Of a stretch of DNA of 49,371 nt, positions 1 to 8,070 are shown piece by piece. Origin of the DNA: Archaeoglobus sp. (lineage in GTDB: Archaea; Halobacteriota; Archaeoglobi; Archaeoglobales; Archaeoglobaceae); NCBI GenBank assembly GCA_017656505.1, contig JACDNU010000015.1, forward strand, positions 1 through 49,371, read 5' to 3'. The translations under genes were made by a program, and so were the position numbers. The stretch's first letter is position 1; the number at the start of each line of letters is the position of its first letter. The notes beneath the pieces were generated by a model that saw only the letters and a program-made list of their open reading frames with translations, was not told the origin of the DNA and searched no databases.

Positions 1-150
1 TTGGAGAGCTTTATGGTTTTCTATAACTATTGGAGATGTTAACTTGACACCACCTCTCACGATTGTGGATAAGAAGATAGTATATTTACATTGAAAGTTT
101 TCGGGAAAAATTTTTCCACCTATGTTTCCTGTGGAATGATGAAAAGGAAA

Positions 151-160
151 AAATTATATA
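151..160 (+). promoter_or_regulatory. TATA box of the small protein gene at 183
   Basis: An A-rich stretch followed by ATTATATA ends just before position 161. Its centre lies about 27 nt upstream of the ATG at 183, the usual archaeal distance between TATA box and transcription start. This favours a leaderless message starting at the ATG at 183 and excludes the in-frame GTG at 162, which would lie upstream of the transcript. Confidence 0.55.
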
Positions 161-182
161 CGTGATTGTTATTGTAGTAAGC

Positions 183-356
183 ATGCAGGAAGTGCAGCTC
201 CCTCGGGAGCTTGCATTTATGGTTAGAAACAGGCTGAAGATAAGGAAAATTCCCTACAAAGAGATCAGAGTTGACAGAATCGCTCTCGATCAAAGCCATG
301 TTGGGCTGATTGAGAAGATAATATCGGAACTAAGGGAAAAGAGGGAAAAACTGTAA
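183..356 (+). CDS. Small conserved protein, paralogue of the gene at 20747-20938
   Basis: A 57-residue charged protein of unknown function. It contains a PRE-x-AF-x-VRNRL segment, then an I-P-x-x-x-IRV segment, then a charged C-terminal helix. The same framework recurs in the 63-residue product at 20747-20938 in this window, so the reading frame is under selection and the two form a small paralogous family. No cysteines, signal peptide or membrane segment are present. The start is put at ATG 183 because a TATA box at 151-160 lies about 27 nt upstream; a GTG at 162 is the alternative and would add seven hydrophobic residues. It stands alone between an unassigned 5' flank and the acyl-CoA dehydrogenase gene. 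Function is not recognised; the predicted alternation of short strands and a helix would suit a small binding protein, which is inference only. Confidence 0.65.
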   Translation: MQEVQLPRELAFMVRNRLKIRKIPYKEIRVDRIALDQSHVGLIEKIISELREKREKL

Positions 357-443
357 CCAAAAAAACTGTAGCTGAATCTGTCGCTATTTTTCGAAAAGAA
401 TTTAAGTTGTTCTAATGTACCCATCTCAACTGGAGGTGTATGC

Positions 444-1601
444 ATGGTCAATTTTGAACTAACTCAGGAACAGAAGGACATTCAGAAGGCCGCGAGAGAG
501 TTCGCGACAAAAGAATTCACGAAAGAGAGGGCTGAAGAGGCTGATGAGAAAGAGGAGTTTCCATTTGATCTCTGGAAGAAAGCCTGTGAACTTGGCTTCA
601 TAGGAGTTCACTTTCCTGAAGAGTACGGCGGAGCGGGAATGGGCATATTTGAAAACATTCTGATCGTTGAAGAATTCTGCAGAGCGGACAGCACGATTGG
701 GAGCGCAATAATACTTTCAGATTTCTCGTCTGAAGTTGTCATGCGTTTTGGCAGCGAAAAACTCAAGGAGGAGGTGCTACCAAAGGTAGCTGGTGGAGAG
801 GCTATTACTGCTGGAGCCTACACGGAGCCCGAGGCGGGAAGCGATCTCACAGCGGTAAAAACCAAGGCAGAAAAGGATGGCGATGAATGGATCATAAACG
901 GAACCAAGACCTTTATTTCAAATGGAACGATCGCAGATTATTTCATTGTCCTTGCAGTAACCGATCCTGAAGCCAAGCCGAGATATCGCGGCTTTACAAC
1001 TTTTCTCGTGAGAAAAGATGCAGAAGGATTGTCAACAACCAAGATAGGTAAGAAAATGGGAATAAGGGCGTCACCCACAGCAGAAGTCGTTTTCAAGAAC
1101 GTCAGGGTTAGTGAGGACGACATTATAGGAGAGCTGAATCGCGGCTTCTACCATGTCCTTGAGTTCTTCGATGAGAGTAGGATCGAGATTGCCGCTCAAG
1201 CTTTAGGCATAGCCCAAGGAGCCTTCGACAGAACGGTGGAATATGTTAAGCAGAGGAAGCAATTTGGTCAACCAATCGGTGCTTTCCAGGCATTACAGCA
1301 TAGAATTGCCGACCTCAGAACTCAGCTGGAGTGCACAAGACTTCTCGTTTACAAATCCGCCTGGAATTACGACCAAGGTCGAATAGATCCCGGCCTCACT
1401 TCGATGGCGAAATACTATGCGGGGAAAGTAGCTGTCAAGGTTTGCGATGAAGCCATTCAAATGCACGGTGGCTACGGATACATAGGCGAGTATGATATAG
1501 AGAGAATTTACAGAGATGCGAAGATAACTGAAATCTACGAAGGCACAAAGGAGGTTCAGCTCAATACCATTGCTAAGGATGTCTTGGGTAAGTTCAAGTG
1601 A
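444..1601 (+). CDS. acd: Acyl-CoA dehydrogenase
   Basis: A 385-residue FAD-dependent acyl-CoA dehydrogenase, the usual family length, expected to form the 2,3-double bond in acyl-CoA in the cytoplasm and pass electrons to an ETF-type acceptor. Landmarks in order: N-terminal helical domain (about 1-120), the middle beta domain with the TEPEAGSD flavin/substrate motif near 125, the RKQFGQPI helix near 270, and the catalytic glutamate in IYEGTKEVQ near 365. A GGAGGTG Shine-Dalgarno ends six bases before the ATG. It is followed after a T-rich stretch by the methylmalonyl-CoA mutase genes, which suggests a role in short or branched acyl-CoA oxidation. Chain-length specificity cannot be read by eye. 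A second, clearly different dehydrogenase lies at 48070. Confidence 0.93.
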   Translation: MVNFELTQEQKDIQKAAREFATKEFTKERAEEADEKEEFPFDLWKKACELGFIGVHFPEEYGGAGMGIFENILIVEEFCRADSTIGSAIILSDFSSEVVMRFGSEKLKEEVLPKVAGGEAITAGAYTEPEAGSDLTAVKTKAEKDGDEWIINGTKTFISNGTIADYFIVLAVTDPEAKPRYRGFTTFLVRKDAEGLSTTKIGKKMGIRASPTAEVVFKNVRVSEDDIIGELNRGFYHVLEFFDESRIEIAAQALGIAQGAFDRTVEYVKQRKQFGQPIGAFQALQHRIADLRTQLECTRLLVYKSAWNYDQGRIDPGLTSMAKYYAGKVAVKVCDEAIQMHGGYGYIGEYDIERIYRDAKITEIYEGTKEVQLNTIAKDVLGKFK

Positions 1602-1610
1602 TTAGATTCA

Positions 1611-1636
1611 TCATATTTTTAAATTATTTTTTTTAA
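1611..1636 (+). terminator. Oligo-T terminator after acyl-CoA dehydrogenase
   Basis: Two runs of T (5 and 8) lie within 35 nt after the stop codon at 1601. Archaeal RNA polymerase terminates at such runs without a hairpin. The following AT-rich stretch to 1743 probably holds the promoter of the mutase operon, but I cannot single out one TATA box. Confidence 0.45.
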
Positions 1637-1743
1637 TAATGAAAGTAAATCAAAAATTTTAAATTTTTTAGCAGAGAGGTTCAATGATAAGAGTGGTAAT
1701 TTGAAGGTAATAAAAAGTAATATGATGAGAAAAGGGTGGTAAC

Positions 1744-3429
1744 ATGGACATTGATGAAGTTAGGAGAAAAAGAGAAGAATGGGATAGGAAATGCCTGAAG
1801 CCTTTCCTTGAAAAATCTGGGGAGAGGCAGGAAAAGTTTGAAAACCTCTCTTGGATTGAGATTGATAGGATTTATGACCCATCAGATATTGAACACCTGA
1901 ACTTTATAGATGATATAGGCTATCCTGGCGATTTCCCCTTCACGAGGGGCGTTTATCCGACGATGTATCGCGGCAGATTTTGGACGATGAGGCAGTTCTC
2001 GGGCTTTGGGGCTGCTGAGGATACGAACCAAAGATGGAAACTCCTGCTTAAAGAGGGACAAACAGGCTTGAGCACCGCTTTCGATTTCCCGACGCTTATG
2101 GGATTGGACAGCGACGATCCACTCTCAGATGGCGAGGTTGGAAAGGTTGGAGTGGCGATAGACACATTGAAAGACTTTGAAATCCTTTTCGATGGGATTC
2201 CTTTGGATAGGGTTTCAACCTCTTTCACGATAAATCCTCCGGCAGCGATAATTTTGGCGATGTATACAGCAATAGGCGATGCTCAAGGAGTGCCAAGGGC
2301 TGAACTCAGGGGCACAATCCAGAACGACATGCTCAAGGAATTTCATGCCCAAAATACTCTCGTTTTGCCTCCTGAGCCCTCGGTTAAGATAATAACTGAC
2401 ATCTTCGAGTGGGGGATAGAGAACGTGCCTAAATTCAATCTGATAAGCATAAGTGGCTACCACATCCGCGAAGCAGGTTCGACAGCGGTGCAGGAGCTTG
2501 CTTTCACCATAGCAGACGGAATGGCCTACGTTGAGGCTGCGATAGAGAGAGGCATCGACATCGACAGATTGGCTCCGCAGCTCAGCTTCTTCTTCAACTC
2601 CCACAACGACTTCTTCGAAGAGATAGCGAAATTCAGGGCGGCAAGGCGAATGTGGGCTAAGATAATGCGTGATGAGTATGGGGCAAAGAATCCCCGCTCC
2701 TGGTGGCTTAAATTCCACACGCAAACGGCTGGTTGTTCGCTGACGGCTCAGCAGCCCCTGAACAATATAGTCAGAACAACGATTCAGGCGATGGCAGCCG
2801 TTCTTGGAGGAACGCAAAGCCTGCACACTAACAGCTTCGATGAAGCTTGGGCTTTACCGAGCGAGGAAGCTGTAAGGGTTGCTTTGAGAACTCAGCAGAT
2901 TATAGCTTACGAAAGCGGGATTCCGAACACGATTGATCCTTTGGGCGGGAGCTATTACGTTGAGTGGCTAACGGACAAGGTTGAGAAGCTTGCCTGGGAC
3001 TACATCGAGAGGATAAGGAAGATGGGCGAGGGAAGCATGCTGAGAGGTGTGCTTGCCGGGATAGAAAACGGTTTCTTCGTCAAGGAGATAACGAATGCAG
3101 CGGCGAAATTCCAGCGTGAGGTTGAGGAGGGCAAGAGGACAATAGTGGGAGTTAACAGGTTCACAATCGAAGAGCAGCTGAAGATTCCGATTCTGAAAGT
3201 CGACCCAGAAGTGCAGAGGAAGCAGATCGAGAGGCTGAGGAAGGTTAAGGCGGAGAGGGATAACGTCGCCGTCAAAGAGGCTTTAGACTGGTTGAGGAGC
3301 GCTGCCGAGAACAACGAGAATGTTATGGAACCGATCTTGGAGGCTGTAAAAGCTTATGCAAGTGTTGGAGAGATAATGGGAGTTCTCAAGGAAGTCTACG
3401 GCACATACAAGAAGCCGATAATAATCTGA
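1744..3429 (+). CDS. mcmA1: Methylmalonyl-CoA mutase, large (catalytic) chain
   Basis: A 561-residue TIM-barrel chain that with the small B12-binding chain at 3451 interconverts methylmalonyl-CoA and succinyl-CoA. The N-terminal segment YPTMYRGRFWTMRQFSGFG (near residue 75) and the following GLSTAFDFPT motif are family signatures for CoA and radical-intermediate binding; the HTNSFDEA segment near 360 is also characteristic. The split into separate catalytic and cobalamin chains is the archaeal arrangement; bacterial and mitochondrial enzymes fuse them. The gene is 21 nt from the small chain and is followed by meaB and an adenosyltransferase, a functional cluster for the adenosylcobalamin enzyme. 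No mutase beta (inactive) paralogue or epimerase is in the window. A GGGTGG motif lies just upstream of the ATG. Confidence 0.95.
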   Translation: MDIDEVRRKREEWDRKCLKPFLEKSGERQEKFENLSWIEIDRIYDPSDIEHLNFIDDIGYPGDFPFTRGVYPTMYRGRFWTMRQFSGFGAAEDTNQRWKLLLKEGQTGLSTAFDFPTLMGLDSDDPLSDGEVGKVGVAIDTLKDFEILFDGIPLDRVSTSFTINPPAAIILAMYTAIGDAQGVPRAELRGTIQNDMLKEFHAQNTLVLPPEPSVKIITDIFEWGIENVPKFNLISISGYHIREAGSTAVQELAFTIADGMAYVEAAIERGIDIDRLAPQLSFFFNSHNDFFEEIAKFRAARRMWAKIMRDEYGAKNPRSWWLKFHTQTAGCSLTAQQPLNNIVRTTIQAMAAVLGGTQSLHTNSFDEAWALPSEEAVRVALRTQQIIAYESGIPNTIDPLGGSYYVEWLTDKVEKLAWDYIERIRKMGEGSMLRGVLAGIENGFFVKEITNAAAKFQREVEEGKRTIVGVNRFTIEEQLKIPILKVDPEVQRKQIERLRKVKAERDNVAVKEALDWLRSAAENNENVMEPILEAVKAYASVGEIMGVLKEVYGTYKKPIII

Positions 3430-3450
3430 ACAATCATCCAAGGTGGGAAA

Positions 3451-3885
3451 ATGGAGGAGAGAGAGAAGAAAATCAGGGTTCTTGTCGCGAAGGTCGGACT
3501 GGATGGGCATGATCGCGGGGCCAAGGTGGTTGCCAGATTTCTGAGGGACGCTGGATTTGAAGTAATCTATACCGGCCTACATCGTACACCGCAGGAAGTG
3601 GCGATGGCAGCGGTGCAGGAGGATGTTGATGTCGTTGGCATAAGCCTTCACAGCGGAGCTCACATGACTCTCGTGCCGAAAGTTTTGAATTACATAAGGG
3701 AGTACGGAGGAGATCCGGACGAGATGGTTGTCCTTGTTGGCGGGATAGTGCCTGAAGACGAATTCGACGAGCTGAAGGCAAAGGGAGTTGATGGGATATT
3801 CATACCCGGCACTCCCATTTCTGAGATCGTTGACTTCATAAAGGAAACAGTTCCGAAGAAAAAGGGAATGAAGGTGAAAAGCTAA
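3451..3885 (+). CDS. mcmA2: Methylmalonyl-CoA mutase, small B12-binding chain
   Basis: A 144-residue cobalamin-binding domain with the Rossmann-like fold of mutases. The DGHDRG motif at residues 18-23 supplies His20, the lower axial ligand of cobalt in base-off B12. The SLHSG and GGIVP motifs further on bind the corrin tail and dimethylbenzimidazole or equivalent base. It pairs with the large chain directly upstream. The start ATG follows AAGGTGGGAAA, a reasonable ribosome binding site. Product length matches free archaeal small chains. Confidence 0.95.
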   Translation: MEEREKKIRVLVAKVGLDGHDRGAKVVARFLRDAGFEVIYTGLHRTPQEVAMAAVQEDVDVVGISLHSGAHMTLVPKVLNYIREYGGDPDEMVVLVGGIVPEDEFDELKAKGVDGIFIPGTPISEIVDFIKETVPKKKGMKVKS

Positions 3886-3960
3886 GTTAACTGGCTTAAA
3901 ATTTTAAAATTACCCTAAATAACCTTAAATCAAAACAAATCAAAAACGAAAGGTGTAAGA

Positions 3961-5004
3961 ATGGACGTTGATGAGATCGTTGAAGGGATTCTCTCGGGCA
4001 ACAAAAGGGCTCTGGCGAGGGCGATAACCTTCGTCGAGAACGAGTATCCCGAGGGTAAGGAAATCCTGAAGCGAATTTTCCCGAAAACTGGAAAGGCCCA
4101 CGTTGTTGGAATAACAGGCTTTCCCGGAGTTGGAAAAAGTACGATTGTGAGCAAGCTAACGCAGGAATTCAGGTCGAGGGGGAAAACGGTCGGCATAGTT
4201 GCGATAGATCCGGGCTCCCCCTTCACCGGAGGAGCTTTGCTGGGCGACAGGCTGAGAATGGACGGCTTGGACAGCAGCAAAAAGCTGTGGATAGATCCCG
4301 GTGTTTTCTTCAGGAGTATGAGCTCGAGGGGGAGGGCTGGCGGCTTAGCAGCGAAAACCGGAGATGCGGTGAGGCTGATGGACGCCTTCGGCTTCGATGT
4401 AATCCTCGTCGAGACCGTTGGAGCTGGACAGAGCGAGGTTGATGTTATCGAAGTGGCCGACACATCCATCGTTGCTCTGATGCCGGAGATGGGCGACGAC
4501 ATCCAGATCAACAAAGCGGGAATCCTTGAGATAGGGGACATCTACGTCGTGAACAAAGCCGATTTGGGTGGGGCTGATAAAACGGAGAGATGGATAAAGG
4601 CAATGCTGATGATGGACCAGGAAGCTGTGGAGATTTTGACGAAAACGAGCCATGCTCAGGAATATGAGGTTCAGACAGGAAAGATCTTCGACAAGGTCTC
4701 GAGGGCCGGATGGGTTCCGCCAGTAATCAAAACGATAGCGGACAAGGGAGAGGGAATTCCTGAGCTTGCCGATGCGATAGAAAAACATTTCGATTACCTT
4801 AAGAGCTCTGGGAAGCTAATCGAGACCAGAAAGCAGAGATTAAGCAGGGAGATGATTGAAATTCTCCTCCAAGAGATGAAAAACTATCTCCAGAGGACCG
4901 ACAAAATAAATTTCAAGGAAGTTGTTGAAAAGGTTTCCAGAAACGATCTCGATCCCCATACAGCTGTTGAGAAGATAATGAAATCGATTTTAAAAGATTA
5001 CTAA
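3961..5004 (+). CDS. meaB: MeaB/ArgK-type GTPase, methylmalonyl-CoA mutase chaperone
   Basis: A 347-residue G3E-family P-loop GTPase. It shows a Walker A motif GFPGVGKST near residue 55, a switch-type [15 protein letters not shown] segment, [12 protein letters not shown] near 145 and the NKAD base-recognition motif near 200. MeaB gates cofactor loading into methylmalonyl-CoA mutase and protects it from inactivation; older annotations call it an arginine/ornithine transport kinase. Its position two genes after the mutase chains and directly before a cobalamin adenosyltransferase supports the chaperone role. The 75-nt AT-rich gap upstream contains imperfect AAATCAAAAC repeats and an AAAGGTG ribosome binding site. 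Confidence 0.93.
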   Translation: MDVDEIVEGILSGNKRALARAITFVENEYPEGKEILKRIFPKTGKAHVVGITGFPGVGKSTIVSKLTQEFRSRGKTVGIVAIDPGSPFTGGALLGDRLRMDGLDSSKKLWIDPGVFFRSMSSRGRAGGLAAKTGDAVRLMDAFGFDVILVETVGAGQSEVDVIEVADTSIVALMPEMGDDIQINKAGILEIGDIYVVNKADLGGADKTERWIKAMLMMDQEAVEILTKTSHAQEYEVQTGKIFDKVSRAGWVPPVIKTIADKGEGIPELADAIEKHFDYLKSSGKLIETRKQRLSREMIEILLQEMKNYLQRTDKINFKEVVEKVSRNDLDPHTAVEKIMKSILKDY

Positions 5005-5030
5005 AATATTCCAAATTTTCTGGTGATACC

Positions 5031-5510
5031 TTGGCGAAGAAAGATGTTAGAAAAACCCATCTGCTCGACAGAAGCCTAGTGGATAAGGATTCGGACATTA
5101 TAAGCTGTCTTGGTACCTTGGATGAAGCCAATTCGTTTATTGGACTTGCGAGGGTTTTTGCCAGAGACGAGAAAATTAAAGAAATCCTTGAGAAAATCCA
5201 GCAGAAGATGTTTAAAGCTGGATTGGAACTGGTTTCCGATCAAAAATTAAGCGAAGAAGATTTTGAGGAGATCAAGGCGATTGTGGATGACTTTGAGAAA
5301 ATCGTGAGAAAACCAAACAAATTCATTTTGCTGGAGAAGAATCGGAGCAGCGCCTTTCTCAGCGTCGCAAGGGCTATCGTGAGAAGGGCGGAGAGGGAGG
5401 CAATAAGGCTGCAGAAGGAAGGGATAACCTCTATTTGGCTTGTCGAATGGCTGAACAAGCTGAGCTACCTGCTCTATCTGATGGTGCTGAGGGAAATCGA
5501 GCTGGAATAG
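5031..5510 (+). CDS. Divergent PduO-type cob(I)alamin adenosyltransferase
   Basis: A 159-residue all-helical protein of the PduO ATP:cob(I)alamin adenosyltransferase family, which makes adenosylcobalamin for the mutase upstream. The GTLDEANSFIGLARV segment (28-42), the SVARAIVRRAER helix (111-122) and LNKLSYLLYL (141-150) align with the family core. However the N-terminal ATP-binding signature, usually TGDxGxTxL, reads KKDVRKTHLL here, and the usual PGG segment is replaced by LLEKN. The start is a TTG 26 nt after the meaB stop; no better start lies upstream in frame. Genomic context argues for the activity, the altered ATP motif against a standard mechanism. It could be a repurposed B12-delivery protein. 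Confidence 0.75.
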   Translation: MAKKDVRKTHLLDRSLVDKDSDIISCLGTLDEANSFIGLARVFARDEKIKEILEKIQQKMFKAGLELVSDQKLSEEDFEEIKAIVDDFEKIVRKPNKFILLEKNRSSAFLSVARAIVRRAEREAIRLQKEGITSIWLVEWLNKLSYLLYLMVLREIELE

Positions 5511-5556
5511 TGCTAATTTTGTCGGTTTAATCGTCTGATCTATTTTTATCCAAACC

Positions 5557-5853
5557 ATGACCGAAGAAAGCTGGAGCAAATTCATGGACTCGTTGGAGAA
5601 GAATGAGGAGTATCACAGAAGGTATCATGCAGCCGTTGCCAATCCCGTTCGAAGGAAAATTCTATCACTTATCGCAAAAGGATTAAACAAATCGGAAATC
5701 ATGGATGAGCTGAAATTAAGCGAGCAGCAGCTGGATTATCATCTCCGCCTTCTCGAGCACGGGTTTTGTATAAAAAGAGATGGTGATTCTTTTAAGCTAA
5801 CAAAGGAAGGGGAAATTGTTCATTATTTGGTAAAGGAAAAATCGAAATTTTAA
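5557..5853 (+). CDS. ArsR-like winged-helix regulator
   Basis: A 98-residue protein with one winged helix-turn-helix domain. Residues 25-80 carry the ANPVRRKILSLIAKG opening helix, the NKSEIMDELKLSEQQLDYHL recognition region (about 43-62) and a wing with KRDGDSFKLTKEGE. This is the ArsR/HTH_20 pattern seen in many archaeal repressors. No cysteine pair for metal sensing is present, so it is probably not a metal sensor. It lies 46 nt downstream of the adenosyltransferase on the same strand; it may regulate the methylmalonyl-CoA cluster, which is inference. Confidence 0.8.
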   Translation: MTEESWSKFMDSLEKNEEYHRRYHAAVANPVRRKILSLIAKGLNKSEIMDELKLSEQQLDYHLRLLEHGFCIKRDGDSFKLTKEGEIVHYLVKEKSKF

Positions 5854-5873
5854 GATAAAATTAGCCCGCGATA

Positions 5874-5896
5874 GATCACAGGATCACAAGATCACA
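5874..5896. repeat. GATCACA triplicated at 8-nt spacing
   Basis: Three exact copies of GATCACA (5874, 5882, 5890) fill the gap between the converging ArsR-like and aEF-1beta genes and touch the aEF-1beta stop codon. One of many short tandem duplications found at gene ends in this window. Confidence 0.85.
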
Positions 5897-6158
5897 GAAG
5901 TTCCACGGACTCTATCTCCACACTCTCAACGCCCTCGATTCCCCTTATTCTATCAACGAACTCGTCGCCTATTGCCCCCTCATCTGGCATAACCGCCATC
6001 ACTATCAAGGCTTTAAGGCCAAAAGCAATCGGCTGGATTTTTTTATCCCTTATATCTACTTTTTCTCCCTTCACTTCCTGAATTTTTTCGAAAATGGAAT
6101 CGAGGCTTGTCTCAACATCGGTCGGCATTATTTTAAGCTTCATTACAACGTCTCCCAT
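5892..6158 (-). CDS. ef1b: Translation elongation factor aEF-1beta
   Basis: An 88-residue archaeal EF-1beta, the guanine-nucleotide exchange factor for aEF-1alpha. The opening GDVVMKLKIMP, the central DKKIQPIAFGLKALIVMAVMPDE and the closing IEGVESVEIESVELL are the conserved alpha/beta exchange domain; archaeal proteins consist of this domain only and are 85-95 residues long. AAGGAGGG eight bases before the ATG is a strong ribosome binding site. It follows a small zinc-ribbon gene, a pairing conserved in many archaea. Confidence 0.95.
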   Translation of the reverse strand: MGDVVMKLKIMPTDVETSLDSIFEKIQEVKGEKVDIRDKKIQPIAFGLKALIVMAVMPDEGAIGDEFVDRIRGIEGVESVEIESVELL

Positions 6159-6206
6159 CCAATCCCTCCTTTCGAATTTAAGCTGTTTTGGCTCAAACTA
6201 ACCAAA

Positions 6207-6374
6207 CTAAGGCCCTTCAAACCCACAGGTCGGACAGACGTAGTGGTTTGCAAGCTTTCTGCATCGCTTACAGCGATAGATTATCTCATCACAGTTGGGG
6301 CAGGGAAATTTCACGTAGTTTGAGCCTATCAGATTTTCCCCGCATGAAATGCACTTATGAATCACGATCTCCAT
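6207..6374 (-). CDS. Small zinc-ribbon protein paired with aEF-1beta
   Basis: A 55-residue protein with four CxxC knuckles at residues 8-11, 25-28, 35-38 and 47-50 (CISC, CPNC, CKRC, CPTC), enough ligands for two zinc ions. This matches the archaeal DUF1610/HVO_2753-like zinc-finger proteins encoded next to aEF-1beta, thought to bind RNA or ribosomes. It is co-transcribed with aEF-1beta 48 nt downstream. Two ATG codons are possible; the second (6374) is chosen because the AAGGAGGG ribosome binding site is about seven bases before it but only one base before the first (6380). Confidence 0.85.
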   Translation of the reverse strand: MEIVIHKCISCGENLIGSNYVKFPCPNCDEIIYRCKRCRKLANHYVCPTCGFEGP

Positions 6375-6417
6375 GAGCATACCCTCCTTCTGTTTTTCCC
6401 TTTAATCCAATACATCC

Positions 6418-7032
6418 CTATACTTTTACGAGCGTTCCTAATGCCTTTTCTCGCAATATATAATCTTTTACCCTTTCAGGATAGTTGCCATTGCAGATGA
6501 AAACGCTTACACCAAATTTTTTAATTAGCTGTGGCGAGTATTTGTCCAAGCAAGTTTCGAAGGTTAAATCGGAAACGTTGATCTCTTCAGCAAGCTTTCC
6601 GTCAATAATTATACCATCAACATCCGTTACCTTGATCACCTTCGCTTTTAGCTTTCCAGCTACCCAGATGGCGATCGAATCGGAGGTGACATCCCAGGAG
6701 TGGGGGAGCTCATCATTTTTGAGCAGGAGGTTATAAGGCAGCAGCACGTTAACGCCACTAACTTCAATTTCAGAGAAATTCTCCGGCATAAGCTTTCTGA
6801 CACCCATCGAAGCAATATAGTATGCGTTCATCTCCATCGCCGCTATCGCCATCCAGTGTGCATTCTCGTCGTCGCATTTCAGCTTTCTAACGTAATCGGC
6901 CAATTTTCCCCCTCCTGGAATAATCAGAAAATTGTGGTTGGAATCGGAATTTAAATCGGATAATTCGAGCAAGAGCTTTATGATCTCCCCCCATTTTTCT
7001 GAAACGCTGCCCCCCAGCTTCACAACCCACAT
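6418..7032 (-). CDS. mfnE: Amino-acid-kinase-family methanofuran kinase MfnE
   Basis: A 204-residue amino acid kinase fold protein. It has the phosphate-binding KLGGS near the N-terminus, PGGG near 40, WDVTSDSIAIW near 114 and the VTDVDGIII nucleotide segment near 136. In methanogens MfnE phosphorylates 5-(aminomethyl)-3-furanmethanol phosphate to the diphosphate used to join the furan to tyramine. The assignment rests on this short kinase form and on the adjacent mfnF, 12 nt upstream in the same operon. Archaeoglobales use methanofuran as C1 carrier, so the pathway is expected. Confidence 0.82.
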   Translation of the reverse strand: MWVVKLGGSVSEKWGEIIKLLLELSDLNSDSNHNFLIIPGGGKLADYVRKLKCDDENAHWMAIAAMEMNAYYIASMGVRKLMPENFSEIEVSGVNVLLPYNLLLKNDELPHSWDVTSDSIAIWVAGKLKAKVIKVTDVDGIIIDGKLAEEINVSDLTFETCLDKYSPQLIKKFGVSVFICNGNYPERVKDYILREKALGTLVKV

Positions 7033-7044
7033 TCTTTCACCTTG

Positions 7045-7995
7045 TTAAGCGGTCTTAACCAAGTTAGCCATCGCGAAAGAGGGAAAGAGATCTGATGCTT
7101 CTCCGTATTTTTCTCTGAGAGAGATGTATTTGAGGTGCTCAGCTTCGCCCACAGCCTCCCTTATCAGGAATTCTCCAACACCGCATCCGATAACTCTTTC
7201 TAGCCCATACTTTTTAAGCTGCCTTTCAATAGCCTCCCTTACTTCTTTAATCATCCTTTCCCTGATCCACCTCGCAAACTCGAGGATCGCTTTTTCTCCA
7301 ACCTCGTCCAGATCACCGCAGAGCATCCTTGCAAGCCTCGTCATGCATTCTTTCCTGCTTTTTCCTCTGCCATCTGGTGTTTCAACGGAATAATCTTCCT
7401 TCTCGATGTCGTCTGTGAGCAGAAAGGCGTCTGCCACTATCGCGAAAAGTTCTGCCGCCAAACGATAGCCTTTATATTCACCCAGACAACATACGGGAGT
7501 TCTTAACGCGCCTAAATAAACCAGCTCCCCCCTCATCACCCTTTCAAAATCGGTTTTGGCCGCTAAGATTTCCTGTTTGAAGGGGATGAGGTCGGTGGTT
7601 GTTGAGCCCATATCGACGAAAAGAAATTCATCGTATTCTCTGCTCAGAAATAAAACCGATGCCACCCAGTTGCTTGCGGCAAACTTCAAAGGATCATCGA
7701 TTGAAGTTGAGAGCTTGCCATCCACGCTGAGAAAGTAAACCTCATCGAAAACCTTTCTCAGTAAATCTGAGATAAATCTTACGCCAGCAGATTTATTCTT
7801 GAAAGCATCTGAAAGCTCAGCGGTGATAACCGCTCCAACCGCTTCTGGCTTTGTTTTTTCCCTTATTTCTATTAATTTGTTTTCAAGGTGATGAAGATTC
7901 TTCCACATCGGGAAATAGATGATCTCTCCTTTACCTCTATCATCAGCCCATTTGAGGTTTGCTCCGCCCACATCGATTCCAATGTATTTTGGCAT
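7045..7995 (-). CDS. mfnF: Methanofuran biosynthesis protein MfnF (hydantoinase-like fold)
   Basis: A 316-residue ASKHA-type protein formerly annotated as an H4MPT-linked C1-transfer protein. Landmarks are the N-terminal GIDVGGANLKWA phosphate-binding loop, FVDMGSTTTDLIP near 125, a GALRTPVC segment near 163 and IGCGVGEFLIREA near 270. MfnF condenses the aminomethylfuran diphosphate with gamma-glutamyl-tyramine to form the methanofuran core. A TATA-like TTTATAAA about 24 nt before the ATG suggests a near-leaderless message. It heads the two-gene mfnF-mfnE operon. Confidence 0.85.
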   Translation of the reverse strand: MPKYIGIDVGGANLKWADDRGKGEIIYFPMWKNLHHLENKLIEIREKTKPEAVGAVITAELSDAFKNKSAGVRFISDLLRKVFDEVYFLSVDGKLSTSIDDPLKFAASNWVASVLFLSREYDEFLFVDMGSTTTDLIPFKQEILAAKTDFERVMRGELVYLGALRTPVCCLGEYKGYRLAAELFAIVADAFLLTDDIEKEDYSVETPDGRGKSRKECMTRLARMLCGDLDEVGEKAILEFARWIRERMIKEVREAIERQLKKYGLERVIGCGVGEFLIREAVGEAEHLKYISLREKYGEASDLFPSFAMANLVKTA

Positions 7996-8043
7996 GGAGA
8001 TTGGAGGATAGAGGTTTATAAAATTTTAACCACGAGGTGAGTA

Positions 8044-8067
8044 AAAACTATTTAAAACTATTTAAAA
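8044..8067. repeat. AAAACTATTT tandem repeat
   Basis: Two exact copies of the 10-mer AAAACTATTT followed by a partial third. They lie between the mfnF promoter region and the stop codon of the metallo-hydrolase gene. Confidence 0.85.
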
Positions 8068-8070
8068 CGA

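Noticed and set aside
1-42. Open frame ending in a TAA at 40-42 at the left edge
   Set aside because: Thirteen codons rich in Phe/Tyr/Trp with no recognisable motif; could be a gene end but cannot be supported.
2215-2826. 203-codon open frame antisense to methylmalonyl-CoA mutase
   Set aside because: It lies wholly within a highly conserved gene, has an Arg/Cys/Tyr-rich composition typical of a shadow frame and no ribosome binding site.
3930-4541. 203-codon open frame antisense to meaB
   Set aside because: Low-complexity Ser/Pro/Ile-rich translation of the complement of a conserved GTPase gene; no independent support.
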